From Nyssa sinensis (Eukaryota > Streptophyta > Magnoliopsida > Cornales > Nyssaceae): 64,000 nucleotides of DNA. The position numbers and the translations under genes were made by a program. The DNA is taken from assembly GCA_008638375.1 (NCBI GenBank), contig CM018052.1:14722450-14786449 (forward strand), given 5' to 3'. The notes beneath the pieces are model-generated. The model did not search any database. It was not told the origin of the DNA and worked only from the letters and a program-made list of their open reading frames with translations. Below are positions 1 to 11,790 of the stretch, piece by piece; position 1 is the stretch's first letter, and every line of letters starts with the position of its first letter.

Positions 1-574
1 TATAACTGTGCTCGGTCGCTTAGTTCATGTTCGGCCTTATAATCTGTGCTCGGTCATTTAGTACACGCTCGGTCATACATCTCATCCTCGGTCAGTCAAG
101 GGCATAACCTACATGAGCCGAGCTCATAGTATCAAAGCAGGACAGCTCTCCCATAAAGACTAACTTGTATAGATGCAAGCTTGCAATACAACACATCAAT
201 GATCAGACCTAATCATCGCTTCAGTGAGCACCAAGCAGGAAATAAGGAAGCTATCTCCAACAAGGAAACTGCCACACTGAGTTACCATATTCAACAAGGT
301 AACTGATATCTCCGGAGATCCAATCCCTATATTCATGGCTCCAAATCCTAATCAACTTAGGAGAGACATTGCCTATAAATTCAACCCTAAAGGTACGCTT
401 TATGGTCATGCTCATTATTTTGGCTTTCATTACGAGTCTTTCAATTCAATTTATTGACTTAAGCATCGGAGCGGCTACCGCCGGAGCCAACCCAGTGGTC
501 CTCTGATATTTTGTTTCGAGTGTTTCGCAGGGAGCCGAGCTTGGATCTCACGTGGGCCAAAAAGTGCAGCATCA
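1..574 (+). mobile_element. TAT-type LTR, forward copy (left end outside window)
   Basis: This is a long terminal repeat of a Ty3/gypsy TAT-lineage element, cut by the window start. It ends in GCAGCATCA, the end shared by the LTRs at 45533-46175 and 20691-21470, and a PBS follows directly. It has the family's layout: short GACCGAGC-type U3 repeats (1-115), a TATA box (374-380), the GGTACGC block, and a Gly/Ser-rich-looking U5. Nearly the whole segment reappears inverted at 602-1175 with only scattered substitutions. The inverted copy is 703 bp, so about 130 bp of this copy should lie outside the window. Confidence 0.88.
374..380 (+). promoter_or_regulatory. LTR TATA box
   Basis: TATAAAT stands about 20 bp before the GGTACGC block. 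The same position is TATA-like in the LTRs near 16802, 34533 (minus) and 45977. It would drive transcription rightwards into the palindrome centre. Confidence 0.6.
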
Positions 575-601
575 GTTTGGCGCCGTCTGTGGGAATCAAA
601 C
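575..601 (+). other. PBS and tRNA-like junction at palindrome centre
   Basis: The 18 bases from 578 start with TGGCGCCG and form a tRNA-primed PBS; the same 18-mer follows the LTRs at 17000 and 46175. Read on the minus strand, 578-601 resembles a tRNA 3' end: T-loop TTTGATT, stem side CCCAC, acceptor AGACGGC, discriminator G, then CCA. Bases 596-601 (TCAAAC) differ from the native internal sequence of the other two copies (CGA...) but fit the complement of tRNA positions 58-53 with one mismatch. GTTTG (575-579) and CAAAC (597-601) are the innermost paired bases of the palindrome. Confidence 0.7.
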
Positions 602-795
602 TGATGCTGCACTTTTTGGCCCACGTGAGATCCAAGCTCGGTTCCCTGCGAAACACTCGAAACAGAAGATCAGAGGACCACCGGGTTGGCTCCGGCGGTA
701 GCCGCTCCGATGCTTAAGTCAATAAATTGAATTGAAAGACTCGTAATGAAAGCCAAAATAATGAGCATGACCATAAAGCGTACCTTTAGGGTTGA

Positions 796-802
796 ATTTA
801 TA
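796..802 (-). promoter_or_regulatory. LTR TATA box, inverted copy
   Basis: This is the exact mirror of the box at 374-380. It would drive transcription leftwards, so the two promoters converge on the palindrome centre. Confidence 0.58.
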
Positions 803-1049
803 GGCAATGTCTCTCCTAAGTTGATTAGGATTTGGAGCCATGAATATAGGGATTGGATCTCCGGAGATATCAGTTACCTTGTTGAATATGGTAACTCAGT
901 GTGGCAGTTTCCTTGTTGGAGATAGCTTCCTTATTTCCTGCTTGGTGCTCACTGAAGCGATGATTAGGTCTGATCATTGATGTGTTGTATTGCAAGCTTG
1001 CATCTATACAAGTTAGTCTTTATGAGAGAGCTGTCCTGCTTTGATACTA

Positions 1050-1255
1050 TGAGCTCGGCTCATGTAGGTTATGCCCTTGACTGACCGAGGATGAGATATA
1101 TGACCGAGCGTGTACTAAATGACCGAGCACAGATTATAAGGCCGAACATGAACTAAGCGACCGAGCACAGTTATATGGCCGAGCCTGAGCTGATTGACCG
1201 AGCACAAGTTATATGACCGAGCCTGAGCTGTATTATTGGTCATGAGCCGATCTTG
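1050..1255 (-). repeat. U3 short tandem repeats (GACCGAGC)
   Basis: The core GACCGAGC or GGCCGAGC recurs roughly every 20 bp, about ten times, mixed with ACAGATTATA-like spacers. Arrays in U3 often act as LTR enhancers; that role here is inference. The mirror copy is at 1-115. Confidence 0.65.
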
Positions 1256-1304
1256 CAGTTACACGTGTCATGCAGTGGTTGGTGTGTCACATAGTGGTAT
1301 ATCA

Positions 1305-4300
1305 TAATATTTAGCCTTCTTTTGCATAATGTACAACTTCATGCTAATTGTGTACTATCTTTTGTTCATAATATTATAGATATTGTTCATAAAATAGTAC
1401 CATGTTATTCGATGAGATAGTAAATTGTACAGAAGTTTGCGAAACAAAGAGGCAAAATAAAAAAAAAAAACACCTTTTAAAATCTTGAAAGAATCAAACA
1501 AAACCCAATAAATAAGAACTAATGGTGTATTTAGATTTTGATCTTTCTTCTTCACATTCCGCCCCCCTCTTTCTCTAATTACCCAAGATCTTAATGCCCT
1601 CTCTCACGCAAAGTCCCATTACTTTTCAAACATCCCTGCTAGCTCCTTACCCTATAAAACTCTCATCTCTAAACCTCTCTTCAAAAAATAAGGACGGAAG
1701 GCTCTATTCTCATGTTCCCTAACACGCAAACCCTCCATGACAATCCACAAAGAAGACGCAAGGCTCTTTTCCTCATTAAAGCTCACCAAGTTCTCAAAGT
1801 GATAATTCACATAGGTAGCCTTTCTTTCTCCCTAAATCTTTCACCCTCAATATATACATTTGTGTGTGTGTAGAGAGGAGAGGGGCACACTCAGAGGAAG
1901 GGGGTGGGGGGGGAGAGAGAAATGAGTTGAGCTCTCTGAGTTTGTGTGTGTGTTTGTGTATTCATGTGTGTGCAAGTGTTTTATATATATGTAAAGAGAG
2001 AAAAAGGATAACATGAAAAGGGGAGATAATGGTTATCAAGAGAGGGAGACGGAGATGGTGGAGTGGTTGGGTGTGAGGTGCAAGAGGTGATGGTGGAAGA
2101 CGGTGGCTGGCGGAGTCGTGGGGGTGCGGGAGTGAGGGATTATAGTGGCCGATAAAGAGAGGGTGGTAGATTGGCAGTGGTCGTATAGAGTAATAAATAG
2201 TGAGGTTGTAGGTTTTAAAGGAACGGATGATGCAGCCGTGAATAAGATTGAGTTGACATGGGGTTTTTAGTCTTTTTATCAATTATTACCTTAAGTGCAA
2301 AATTTTTAGCTACAATGCAAATTATTTTTGAAAGAGATACCTTAAGTGCACTTTGTCAAAAGATCAACATCCACATGCAATTTCAAACTGGTCGTTTCCC
2401 TTAATTGCTATTTTTTCTATAATCAATAATTATTTTTCTAACAATAGTTACTGTTTATATAAAGAAAATATTTTTAACAAATTTCTCCATGAATCTTAAC
2501 TTAAAAAAACTAATCCACAAGAAAAAAATAAAAGAAACGCTACTCAATATTAACAATCAACATTTATCAAAACAATATTAGTTATTATAATGTTATATTT
2601 TTTTTTATTTGGTTTAGATGCCTCTTCACCCATTGATTTCTGCTTTGTTTTTTAAAATTAGTTTATTATTCTGCTCTTGATTTATCAAGTTTTTATTATT
2701 AGTTTATATGCCTTTTCACCCATTGATTTTGTTTATGTATTCATATTTTTTTAAAATTAATTTATTATTTTTTCTTTTGATTTAGTAGGTTGTTATTTGC
2801 GGCTTCTAATCCTACACATGGCTTGGGCATGTAGGATAATTTCATTGACCTCTCATGTGATATCTAAAAATTATAGAAACTTGTTTTTGTAATTTTTGAT
2901 ATTACACTTATTTCTACTGTCTGAATTTTTGGAAGATCTAAAAGTTATATATAAGATAGATAGCTTTAAAAGCAGTTGTGCTCTATAGTATAGAATATTG
3001 TGATCTTGAGAAATAACATGTTTGAGAAGTGAGTGTAGTATAAAAATGAGATGCTACAAATGAATTTGTTGGAAGTTAGGTACTGATTGAAATTAACTTG
3101 AAGAAAAATCATCCAAGTAATTAGGTTGTCAATGTGCAACAGAAACAAATATTGCAGTGGTACAGAATTATGGTTTGATCCAAGTTGAAGGTATCAAAAG
3201 GATAAGAGGAAGATTGAAAAGAATGTGGTTTGTGGCCGTGGTAAGAGATACAATTGCCTTGGATTAACGAGGATATGTCCTGATGTAGAGCAAACTGGAG
3301 AAGACTGATAAATGTAGCCAACACCCAAGTAATTAGAATTTAGGCTTGTGGAGTTGATCATTATTGTTTTAATAAAATTCTCATAAATAATTTAACTTTT
3401 GACTGTTGAAGATGTTTTTCACCCTTATATATGGCTTCCTCTATGAGCTGAATTTCCTAATATTACCTTTTTTTTCCCCATTACTCTCTCTTCCCAATCC
3501 TACTATGATAACTTGCATTAGAAACTATAAAGAACCAACTTTATTTCTTCATAAGTTCCATATACAAATTCTTTAATATTTTGTTCTTAAGGATTCCTAG
3601 TTCTTCTTACTTTTGGATTCTGTTAGAGAAGTGTTGACCTCTGGCATAAGGGAGAATTTGAAAATATAATAAGCTGGGATTGGGCCATTGTTGCTTGGTC
3701 CTATTGTTAGGCTATATTAAGTACATGTGTACGTGTATGCTTGTATGTCACCCTTTAGCTTTGACCTTTTGTTCATTTAAAAATAGATTTTGTTTTTGGT
3801 GTCAACGTAAATCCATTTCTCTTTACCTGTTTTCTTTACTTATTTTTTTTCTCATATAGAAATTCCTTGTCATTATGTGCTTAGGTCATTCATTCCTATA
3901 ATACGTATGCTTGGGGATTGAGTTGGGAAGTGAATAGTAACTGTTTGGACATTTCTAATCATACTACCAAGAATCTCTATAAAAGTAGAATGGCGGAGGT
4001 CCAAATTCCTTGAGATTAATCTAGGAAAAATTTCTATTAGGAATTATCTTGACTATACAAGTGTTAACCCACTTTTGGATAAAGCAAAGCCACATGATGT
4101 AGGACAAGTACGCAAACACTCATAAAGATTTATTTTTGAGATTAATGCAAAGAAGTGAGAAAAAAGGTCTTCCTCTAGCCGATTATTATTAGGTTTTGAT
4201 ATTAAAAGGTCTTTCAAGAAAGAAGATTTCAGGGTTTGCAAAAGTGTAACAAAAGGGTTGGGGTTTTGGGGGTTATAAGCAAGGAAGGGAAAACAAGTTT

Positions 4301-4383
4301 TGATGTTGTTTTGAGCGTTGTGAACAATATTCGTGAACAGTAACATTGTGAATTTGGCTGCAATAGATGATTGCTTAAGGACA
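1305..4383. other. Intergenic DNA, no gene seen
   Basis: This stretch is AT-rich. A GT/GA-rich patch lies at 1855-2000, and 4200-4380 is one copy of a degenerate repeat that recurs at 7844-8190. The reading frames are short, low in complexity and match nothing I recognise. The strip near 3120-3330 looks weakly coding on the plus strand but is full of stops. Confidence 0.5.
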
Positions 4384-4388
4384 AATGG
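4384..4388. repeat. TSD aatgg (left)
   Basis: This 5 bp direct repeat matches 7839-7843 and flanks the 4389-7838 unit. Confidence 0.8.
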
Positions 4389-4729
4389 TGTAATACTCCG
4401 ACCCGGGTTAGCACATATACCGAAGTAGATCGGGTCGAGGAGTGTACTATCAGTTGTAAACTGAACTGTTTAAGCTCTATATTTTGATATCACATGTACT
4501 AAACGATTTTAGAATATAAACGATATCGGTTTTACAACTAGTGACGGGCAATGCCCGAGCAGTCAGAACTATGCCTCGAAATACGTGCACGCACGTATTC
4601 CCATGCATACATACGTATACTAACTCATAAATTAGTGTATGCACGTGTGGTACAATGTGTAAGTGTGTGTATAATTATGTGTATTGTGCATGTACATAGG
4701 AAGGTGTATATATATACATATGCATGTCA

Positions 4730-4736
<7 letters not shown>

Positions 4737-4765
<29 letters not shown>

Positions 4766-4770
4766 TGTAT
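4737..4770. repeat. (ATGT)n microsatellite
   Basis: About eight uninterrupted ATGT units lie inside the solo-LTR-like unit. Confidence 0.95.
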
Positions 4771-5038
4771 GAATATACACATAAAAGGAGCAATAAGTGG
4801 CTGATTTAAAGATAGATGGAGTGATGGGAAATTGGACAGATTGTGGGTGGATTCGGCTAGCATTGTGTGGGCACATTTGTGTGCAAAATATGACATACAT
4901 ATGACACCATTACAAGCAACAAATGAATGGAAGAAAAAGAAAGGAAAGAAATCAGAAGAGAAGTCAGGAAATAGGGGAGAACCAAGAGAGAGAGAAAAGA
5001 GGAAAGAGGCTGGGCGGTGGAGTGTGTTTATGGGTAAG

Positions 5039-5066
5039 ATATATATATATATATATATATATATAT
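5039..5066. repeat. (TA)n microsatellite
   Basis: This is a pure AT dinucleotide run of about 28 bp. Confidence 0.95.
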
Positions 5067-6013
5067 GGGTATTACGTAAGAGAAGGGAATAGAGAGAGAG
5101 TAGACTGTTTTGAGAGGCTGAGTTCGAAGTAGAGAAACAGTGAGAGATACAGAAGGAACCAGGAGTCGGAACAGAAGGGATAGAGAGGAGCTACACCGAG
5201 AAATCGCAAATAGGTGAACTATGCTTACCTTCTGTTTTAAATTTGTAAACAGCATGATGTTTGGTTTAGACTTTTGGGTTTTGATAAGCATGAAATACAG
5301 ATCAAGTAGCAAAAAGAATTAGTTAAAATGGTTGAGAATTTAAAGAGAAAAACGGAGTTGCAGGTTTACGGTGTTCGAATTTTTGCTTATATTTTATGCA
5401 TGAAATCTAACCTAAACTATCTAGAAATGATCCTAATAAGTGCAGAAAATAAATGGAAAAAGATAAAGGTCAAAACAGTAAGAAACCAAGCATGAAATCT
5501 AAGATTTTCAGACCACCATAGTTTCGGGTTTGCTCAATTTCGTGGAGATTTAGTGCATTAAATTTAAAACCAATGTTGGAAATGAGATCTACATGAAAAT
5601 TAGAAGAGAATGGCATTTTAAAACTGTTAAAATTCGATCGAAATTAGGTCGCTGTCACCGGAGATGGCGACAGAAACCTATCGGAGCTTCGCTTGAAAAA
5701 TTGGGAAGACAGTGAACAGTGTGAAGGCTGTGACGTTGTTTGGGTGCTGAATGGGCCAAAGCTACGTCGTTTTGAGTTTAAACTGTTTTAAGTTTAAGTT
5801 AAAATGGGACCGTTGGGCTACGGGTTTCGGAAATTTAAAACAGGGATTTAATCGGAATGGGGATACACTGTCTCGATTTTGGGCCTTTGTCCAGTGTTTG
5901 GTTTCAAAACAATTAGAAAAGTTCGCCCCTGCGGATCAAACTCAAGATCGGTCGAACTTAGGCCCAAGCCCAAACCACTGAGACAGGCAAAGCCTGTGCT
6001 CATATTCGGCCCA

Positions 6014-6014
<1 letters not shown>

Positions 6015-6047
<33 letters not shown>
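6015..6047. repeat. (TA)n microsatellite
   Basis: This is a pure TA run of about 33 bp; another lies at about 6183-6203. Confidence 0.95.
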
Positions 6048-6051
<4 letters not shown>

Positions 6052-7838
6052 TAGAAATGAGAAATAGAAATAAAAGGAAAAATGGGCGCAGCCTCTGAGG
6101 TTCGAACACAGGACCGGTTTAAAGAAACCTTAAGACCGAACCAGTTGGACGGGTATCACCCGTGTTACCTGTTCCACCGAATTATATATATATATATATA
6201 TATTATATAATTATAATATTTAATTAATTAAATTAATTTAAAAATAGCAAAATAGCCTGAAGTCCAAATTAGACAAGTCATTAGTGTATTTTGACTATCT
6301 TGGACCTTTTGAGACCAATGGTGAGGTCCGTGTAGCGAGACAAGGTCCTGAAAAATAAAAGACTCATAAAATTACAAAATGACCATTTTGCCCTTGTTAG
6401 CACAAATATCCAAATTGAATTCCGTGAAAGCCTCAACCAACTTTCTTTGATATCCCGAATTCAATAGTAGAGTTTATTTTCATAAAAGAGGAACTTTAGA
6501 TACAAAGGTATGAAATTTGATGAATAGCATAATCCAAGTAACAATAGATTGAGACGTGTTTCATGAATTTTAAGAACACGGAAGGGCAAAGAACAAGCAG
6601 TCTAAATCCTTCTATTTCATAGACAGTAAGAGGTAAGTAAAATTCGATCTCTGCATGTGTTACATTTCACAGCCATGTCATAGTTCTTGTATTATATTGC
6701 CTATTGTACTCCATACATACACACCAATGTTTATTTAACCACATTGATATTGCCCTATCATGTGGGAGACAGTTATTGATTTCTATATATATCTCGATCA
6801 TGATTGTACACTTGTGCACAGATTTCTTATGTACACTTGTACCTAGGGCCACAAGGGCCAGACAGTTTTTCGAAGTAGTCTAGTAATCATAGCCTCGAAA
6901 ACTATTGTTACATCAGATTACCTAGAAGTAGTTATGATTCCACTATACTTTTCGTGGAAGATAGCATGATCCCGATATATTATTAGTGCCGGATTTGTGC
7001 TCAGCCACATCTCCATCTGATGCTATTTATGACCTTCGGGTCCAGGTTCCAAGTGGAACGTTTACTACGTCGCTATGCGAGGCATGGGACGTATAGTTAC
7101 AGTGTACATAGAGCAGTATTCATACAGCCCGAACGGATCTGAATACTAGCTTAGGGGGTTGCCGAACCCCACCAGTGCATTTTAGTTTTAGTTGATATCA
7201 CTATCCCTTATTGTTGATACTTGTAGCTTGATCATGTTATATTGTTATTGAATGATCATGAGATTGTTACAGCTTTCAGTACAGTGCTTACATCTCATAC
7301 TTGATATAGCTCATGATTATAGCAGTATGACATTGTTGGCATAGCAGCTCCATTTCCTTATCATTTGGCTTCTATCACTTGATATTGAGTTATATATTCT
7401 TGATTGGTTAGCATTATTTTATACCCTTGTACACATGGCAGAGTAAAGGACTACTTATTGAGTTTTCATAGCTCATCAGATACTACACAACTTTTTGTAG
7501 GCATAGATTTCGAGAATAGACCCTAGAGTCTGATAGCTATGAGGTAGACATTTACTTTTGAAGTTGCAGTATAATACTTAGTACAAACAGTCTTATAGCT
7601 CTCCCATGTTATCCACGTCATGGGGATGAACAGTTGTATTGAGTAATTTTGTATTCCGCATTTTGTAAACATTTTATGTATCACATGCAGCTTTTAATTA
7701 TTTATTCCGCATTTTAGTAGTTGCATGTTAGTAGCACTGAGTGTGTAGCAAGTTGAGACAGTCTTGGCTCGGTACCCAGAGTCGGGCCGGGGCATTCGCG
7801 ATGAGAGATCTGTATAGGGTGGGTCTCGGATCGTGACA

Positions 7839-7843
7839 AATGG
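7839..7843. repeat. TSD aatgg (right)
   Basis: This is the partner of 4384-4388. Confidence 0.8.
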
Positions 7844-8190
7844 GGCTTGGGCTTGGGCTTGGGATAGGGGTTAAAACAGATTTGGTTGCAGGATTTTAAG
7901 GCTTTAAAAGTGCAGAAATTAAGAAAAGAAGAGGAATACCAAACTCTAGGAATTATTCAAACCTTAAGTTTTGGTGCTGTTTTGGGGGTTGTGAACAATA
8001 TTTTTGAATAGTAACATTATGAATTTGGGTTTTTTGTGTGCTATGGATGATTGATTAAGGAGTAAGGAACAGGGTTTGGGCTTTGGATAGGGGTTAAAAC
8101 AGATTTGGTTGTAGGGGTTTTAGGGCTTAAAAAGTGGATAAAATTAAGAAAAAAAGAGGAATAACAAACTCTAGGAATTAACCAAAGGTT
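7844..8190 (+). repeat. Two direct repeats, 223 bp apart
   Basis: A block starting ggataggggttaaaacag occurs at 7862 and 8085, each followed by similar sequence up to an aaactctaggaatta motif. A third partial copy at about 4290-4380 lies left of the solo LTR, so the array was split by that insertion. No protein is recognisable. Confidence 0.7.
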
Positions 8191-8831
8191 TGCATTTCAT
8201 CATGTAATCCATAAAGATCTTAGTTGTTGGAAAATTTCATAAAAACATATTGTGTGTTAAAAAGACAATGCACATGGATAATATCTATAATCTATTAGAC
8301 TTTTCATACTCCTACCAGAATTTTGGCTTGAAAATTAGAAACTTAAGGCTTTGGCTCAATAACATATCTTAAACTACTGAAGACCATATAGAAATATGAC
8401 AATAACATATCTTAACCTACTGAAGACCATATAGAAAGATGACAAAACTGGATCCAAATTATGATGTGTGGGCCATCACTATGACTCTCGACTAGCAAAT
8501 TTAGAAATCATCAAATCTTTGATTCCTATATATAAGAAAATATATATTAAGTTAAACCAATGATTAATTTAGCTTAAAGAAACATAACATCATAAGATTT
8601 CACTCAGACTAAAGCTTGATTATGTGGGGTCTCAAGTGAACTTGAGCCCATTTTGAAATAAAACCAATTTTACAATTTTCATTTACAATAAATTTGGTTT
8701 TCCTCGAGCTTTCTATCACTACAAAATATTCTTTTGTGTTGTTCTGTGGTCAACTGAAGTTGGGATACCGATAAAAAAGTGCGTTAAACTAAAGTTGGTA
8801 TCGAATATCATGTTTGTCTAGAAGATACACA
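8191..8831. other. Intergenic DNA, no feature seen
   Basis: The sequence is AT-rich. A short local duplication of 'ataacatatcttaaactactgaagaccatatagaaa' type lies at about 8361-8440 (two copies). I see no coding signal. Confidence 0.5.
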
Positions 8832-9957
8832 TTTATTTTTTTTTACAAGTAAAGGTGTATATTATAAACAAAATGCCTGAGAGGGGCAAACCTGTATACG
8901 AATAGGGAAGGCTACAAATTATAGGCTTAAAGCCCCCACAAAATGAATAAGAGGAACTACATACAACGGAAAAACCTCTTTGACCCAAAAAAAATAATAA
9001 GCGCATAAAGTTATCTTTAAAAGAAAAAAGGGTTTGATCCATCCCATAGTTATCACAATTTGCCCCCTCCCTAGTGAATAGCAAATTGCGATCCAATGAT
9101 CCAAAACATGGATCATTCACAATTTGTAATACAAGATTTAGAGTTCCAATCTAATATATCAAAAACCCCAAAAAAATTCACATAATAAACAAGAAAATAC
9201 ATACAAACATTGTTGGAATTTTTATTTTATAATGACTTGGATTTGTTGAAATTTTGCCAATGTGTATATATATATATATATATATATATGAATATTATTA
9301 TAAATACAATAAAAAAATATATCACGTTCTAAATAAACGTTTGTCATTCCAATAAAGTGATTTGAAGAAGCCTACTCCTAGTATATCACGTTTTATAACA
9401 AGTGACGATTTATGTTCCTGTTCCTTTTTTACGTATTATAATGATTCATGTTCCTAGTAACACTGATCCACCCCTTCTAGAAGCTTTCAATTCCATTCCC
9501 TCCAAATGCACCAAACTAAGCAAATGAGAGCTAGATTCCAAACCAAATGCATGTCCTTTCTCATTTTCCACCTCTCCAACTAAGGAGAACTTCCCGCAAA
9601 GAAGAAGGCATCATCGGAGAACAACTAAAAATAGAAAAAAAGAAGCTCCAAGCATCTATAGCCACCACAGAAAGAACTAAAAGATAATTAACCTCTTGCA
9701 CATTAGCCAAGGTAAACCATCTTCTTTGAAGATTGTCCATTGTCAAAATGGAACCTCATGCTGTCGTCCAAGCAAAAAAAGAAACCTTGGACAGAGCTTT
9801 AGAGTACCTAATAATAGGAATTGAACTTTTTTCCTACCTACCAATCCTCTATAAAAGGATTGAACAAGAACTCTTTTTGACTGTTAAGAGTCCGAACATA
9901 AGAATCCCACACTTCACAACCCAAAACCTCTGTAAAAGCCCCCAGAAAATGCGTCAC

Positions 9958-10200
9958 TTACTCCAAATCCCAATCTTGTAAGTTCCTCATAAAAAGAGGA
10001 CTCCACACCGTATCTTCTCCTATCAAAGAGCAACAATAAAAAACATTGGCTTCTTTCAATAGGTCCAAACTGTACAAATGAGGGTAACTCTTCTTTAAAG
10101 GTTTATCACTACACCAAACATGGTCCCATAACCTCACTTGAGTCTCCTTCTCTACCACAAAGAGCATAAATTGCATAAAATCAGCCTATCGGCTTCCACA
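9958..10200 (-). pseudogene. LINE ORF2 C-terminal region
   Basis: The minus-strand frame carries RLWDHVWCSDKPLKKSYPHL, the stretch after the reverse transcriptase in plant L1-type ORF2 proteins (usual pattern xxFWxDxWCGDxPL), just before the zf-RVT zinc region. The frame then runs to WSPLFMRNLQDW, also typical. Stops and frameshifts isolate it from the polymerase part upstream at 11163-11775. It is dead coding sequence belonging to the LINE at 8832-11790. Confidence 0.75.
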
Positions 10201-11162
10201 CACCACATTAACTGTCTTTGCCACCTTATTAGATACCCAACCTCCATTTTCGTTCCCATATTTAATAGTCACATTCTCCTTGCATGAGACATTATTCTCC
10301 ATCATTCTCTACCCCAAGTCTCCAAAGCCATCTTCGAAACAAGTCTTTGTTAAAGATTTTAAGATTTTTGAAGCCCAACCCACCCATGCATATAGGAAGC
10401 TTCACTTTCTCCCATTAGACTAGATGCATTTTCCTTTCCTCATTCAAACGACCCCATAAAAAGTGTTTTTGTAACTTTTCCAACCTCTTTTCTCTGAGGT
10501 TGGAATTTGAAAAAAAGACATAAAATAAGTGGGCAAGTTGGTTAAAGTGCTTTTGATGAGAGTGACCTTGTGACCTTTTAAAAGGTATTGTCTGTTTTAC
10601 CTAGCTAGGCACCTTTGAAAAATTTCCACTACAAGATCCCAAATTATAGACAATCTAGAAGAAGCCCCCAAGGCCAATACCATATATAAAGATGGAAGCA
10701 AACCAATCCTACATGAAATCCAACTCCTCAACCTCCTTCACTTCCCTAACTGGGATGATCTCACTTTTATCCAAATTAACCTTCAGTTAAGAAACTGCCT
10801 CCAAACATAACAATATACATTAGAGCAGAAGTAGCTGAAGCTCCTTCACATCATAGAAAATCACTGTATTGTTTGCAAATAGTGAGAAGCCTCCACCTTT
10901 GCCCTACCTCCATCCTCCACTCTAAAACCCATCGGCTTTGAACATCGTGCAACCAAAGGCCCTTCATAACTATCACAAACAAAAAGGGAGATAAAGGATC
11001 TTCTTGTCTAGGCCCTTAGGAAGACGGGGAGAATCCTACTGGATAGCCATGATTAGAACTAATAGTAGCACCTTGGAAATACACATCCTTATTCACCCTC
11101 TCCACCTCTCACCAGACCCCATCTTCCTCATTAGAGACAACAATCAATTCTAATTTACGTAG

Positions 11163-11775
11163 TCAATAAGATTTTTCTATGCCTAACATACACACCAAAC
11201 ATATCTCCTTTCCTTTCATTCGAGAATCGATGCATTCGTTGGCAACAAGGATTGGATCAAGGATTGGTCTACCCCGTTCACAAAACCATTTTGACTTCCA
11301 CGATATAGCACTACCCTTCACCTTCTTTAATCTAGCGAAAAGGACTTTGGCCAATAATTTATACACACTTCCGACCAAACTAATTGGCCTAAAGTCTGAA
11401 ATATCCTCCACCTTTCATTTTTCAGAATGAGAGCAATAAAAGACTCATTTAGGCTCTTCTTAAAGTTCCCATGACTATAAAAATGCTGAGAAATAGCTAC
11501 ACCAGATCTTATTACCGGCCAATAATGCTTAAAGAAGGCCATTTAAAACCCGCTGGGGCTAGGGCTTTATCCCCATCACAAGACCTCAGTGTCTCAACTA
11601 TATCATCCTCTTCAAAAGGTTCTTCCAACCCATCAACCTCTTCCCCATTGTGTAAACCAAAATTCAGCCTCCTCTTGACCTGGCCTCCACCTGCAAGATT
11701 CTCCAAAAAACTCCGTATAGAAGTCCAAAATTCCTTGTCTAACCTCATTCTCTTTGGACAAAAATTGTTTCCCAA
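11163..11775 (-). pseudogene. LINE reverse transcriptase fragment
   Basis: Overlapping minus-strand frames give the classic plant L1 series. At 11590-11530 comes the block before the palm, with DGDKALAPAGFK (usual KAPGPDGF). Next is MAFFKHYWPVI, then SLNESFIALI (usual FIxLIPK), then DFRPISLVGSVYKLLAKVL (the RT1/RT2 block), then RPILDPILVANECIDSR (usual QGRxIxDxxLIANE). The frame switches at least twice, near 11530 and 11400, so no product is possible. The catalytic palm (YADD box) further downstream is not recognisable. Confidence 0.88.
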
Positions 11776-11790
11776 TTATAACAGTGCTAA

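Larger units (their letters stand above)
602..1304 (-). mobile_element. TAT-type LTR, inverted full-length copy
   Basis: This is a complete 703 bp LTR on the minus strand. It starts with TGATATACC at 1304, as the LTR at 45533 does, and ends with GCAGCATCA at 602. Its inner 574 bp mirror 1-574 around position 588. It is not followed by its own internal region, so the pair is not an ordinary element. The right flank begins TAATA; the matching TSD would lie left of the window. The minus-strand TATA box is at 796-802. Confidence 0.88.
4389..7838 (+). mobile_element. Solo-LTR-like unit, 3.45 kb
   Basis: This non-coding unit begins TGTAATACTCCGACCC and ends GGATCGTGACA, giving short imperfect terminal inverted repeats with TG...CA ends. 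It is flanked by a perfect 5 bp TSD (aatgg). No paired LTR, PBS or pol lies inside, so a solo LTR is the simplest reading, perhaps of a Tekay/Del-type chromovirus, a group known for multi-kb LTRs. Phrases such as caatggtgaggtccgt (near 6318) recur in the units at 38714, 47656 and 52187. It contains a GTAT microsatellite, TA runs and an antisense tRNA B-box-like motif near 6098. Confidence 0.75.
8832..11790 (-). mobile_element. 5'-truncated LINE (L1-like), minus strand
   Basis: This is a non-LTR retrotransposon on the minus strand. Its 3' end is a poly(A) tail seen as a T run at 8835-8844, and the 5' end breaks off near 11790. From 5' to 3' it holds part of the reverse transcriptase (11775 to 11163), a long decayed middle, and the C-terminal zinc-knuckle region (about 10200 to 9958). 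Endonuclease and ORF1 are absent. No clear TSD could be matched. Confidence 0.82.

Noticed and set aside
459..717. Overlapping ORFs on both strands near the palindrome centre
   Set aside because: They are mirror images produced by the inverted LTRs and lie in U5 non-coding sequence.
1962..2282. 106-codon minus-strand ORF
   Set aside because: It lies opposite a GA/GT-rich tract, has biased His/Pro/Leu composition and matches no family; probably chance.
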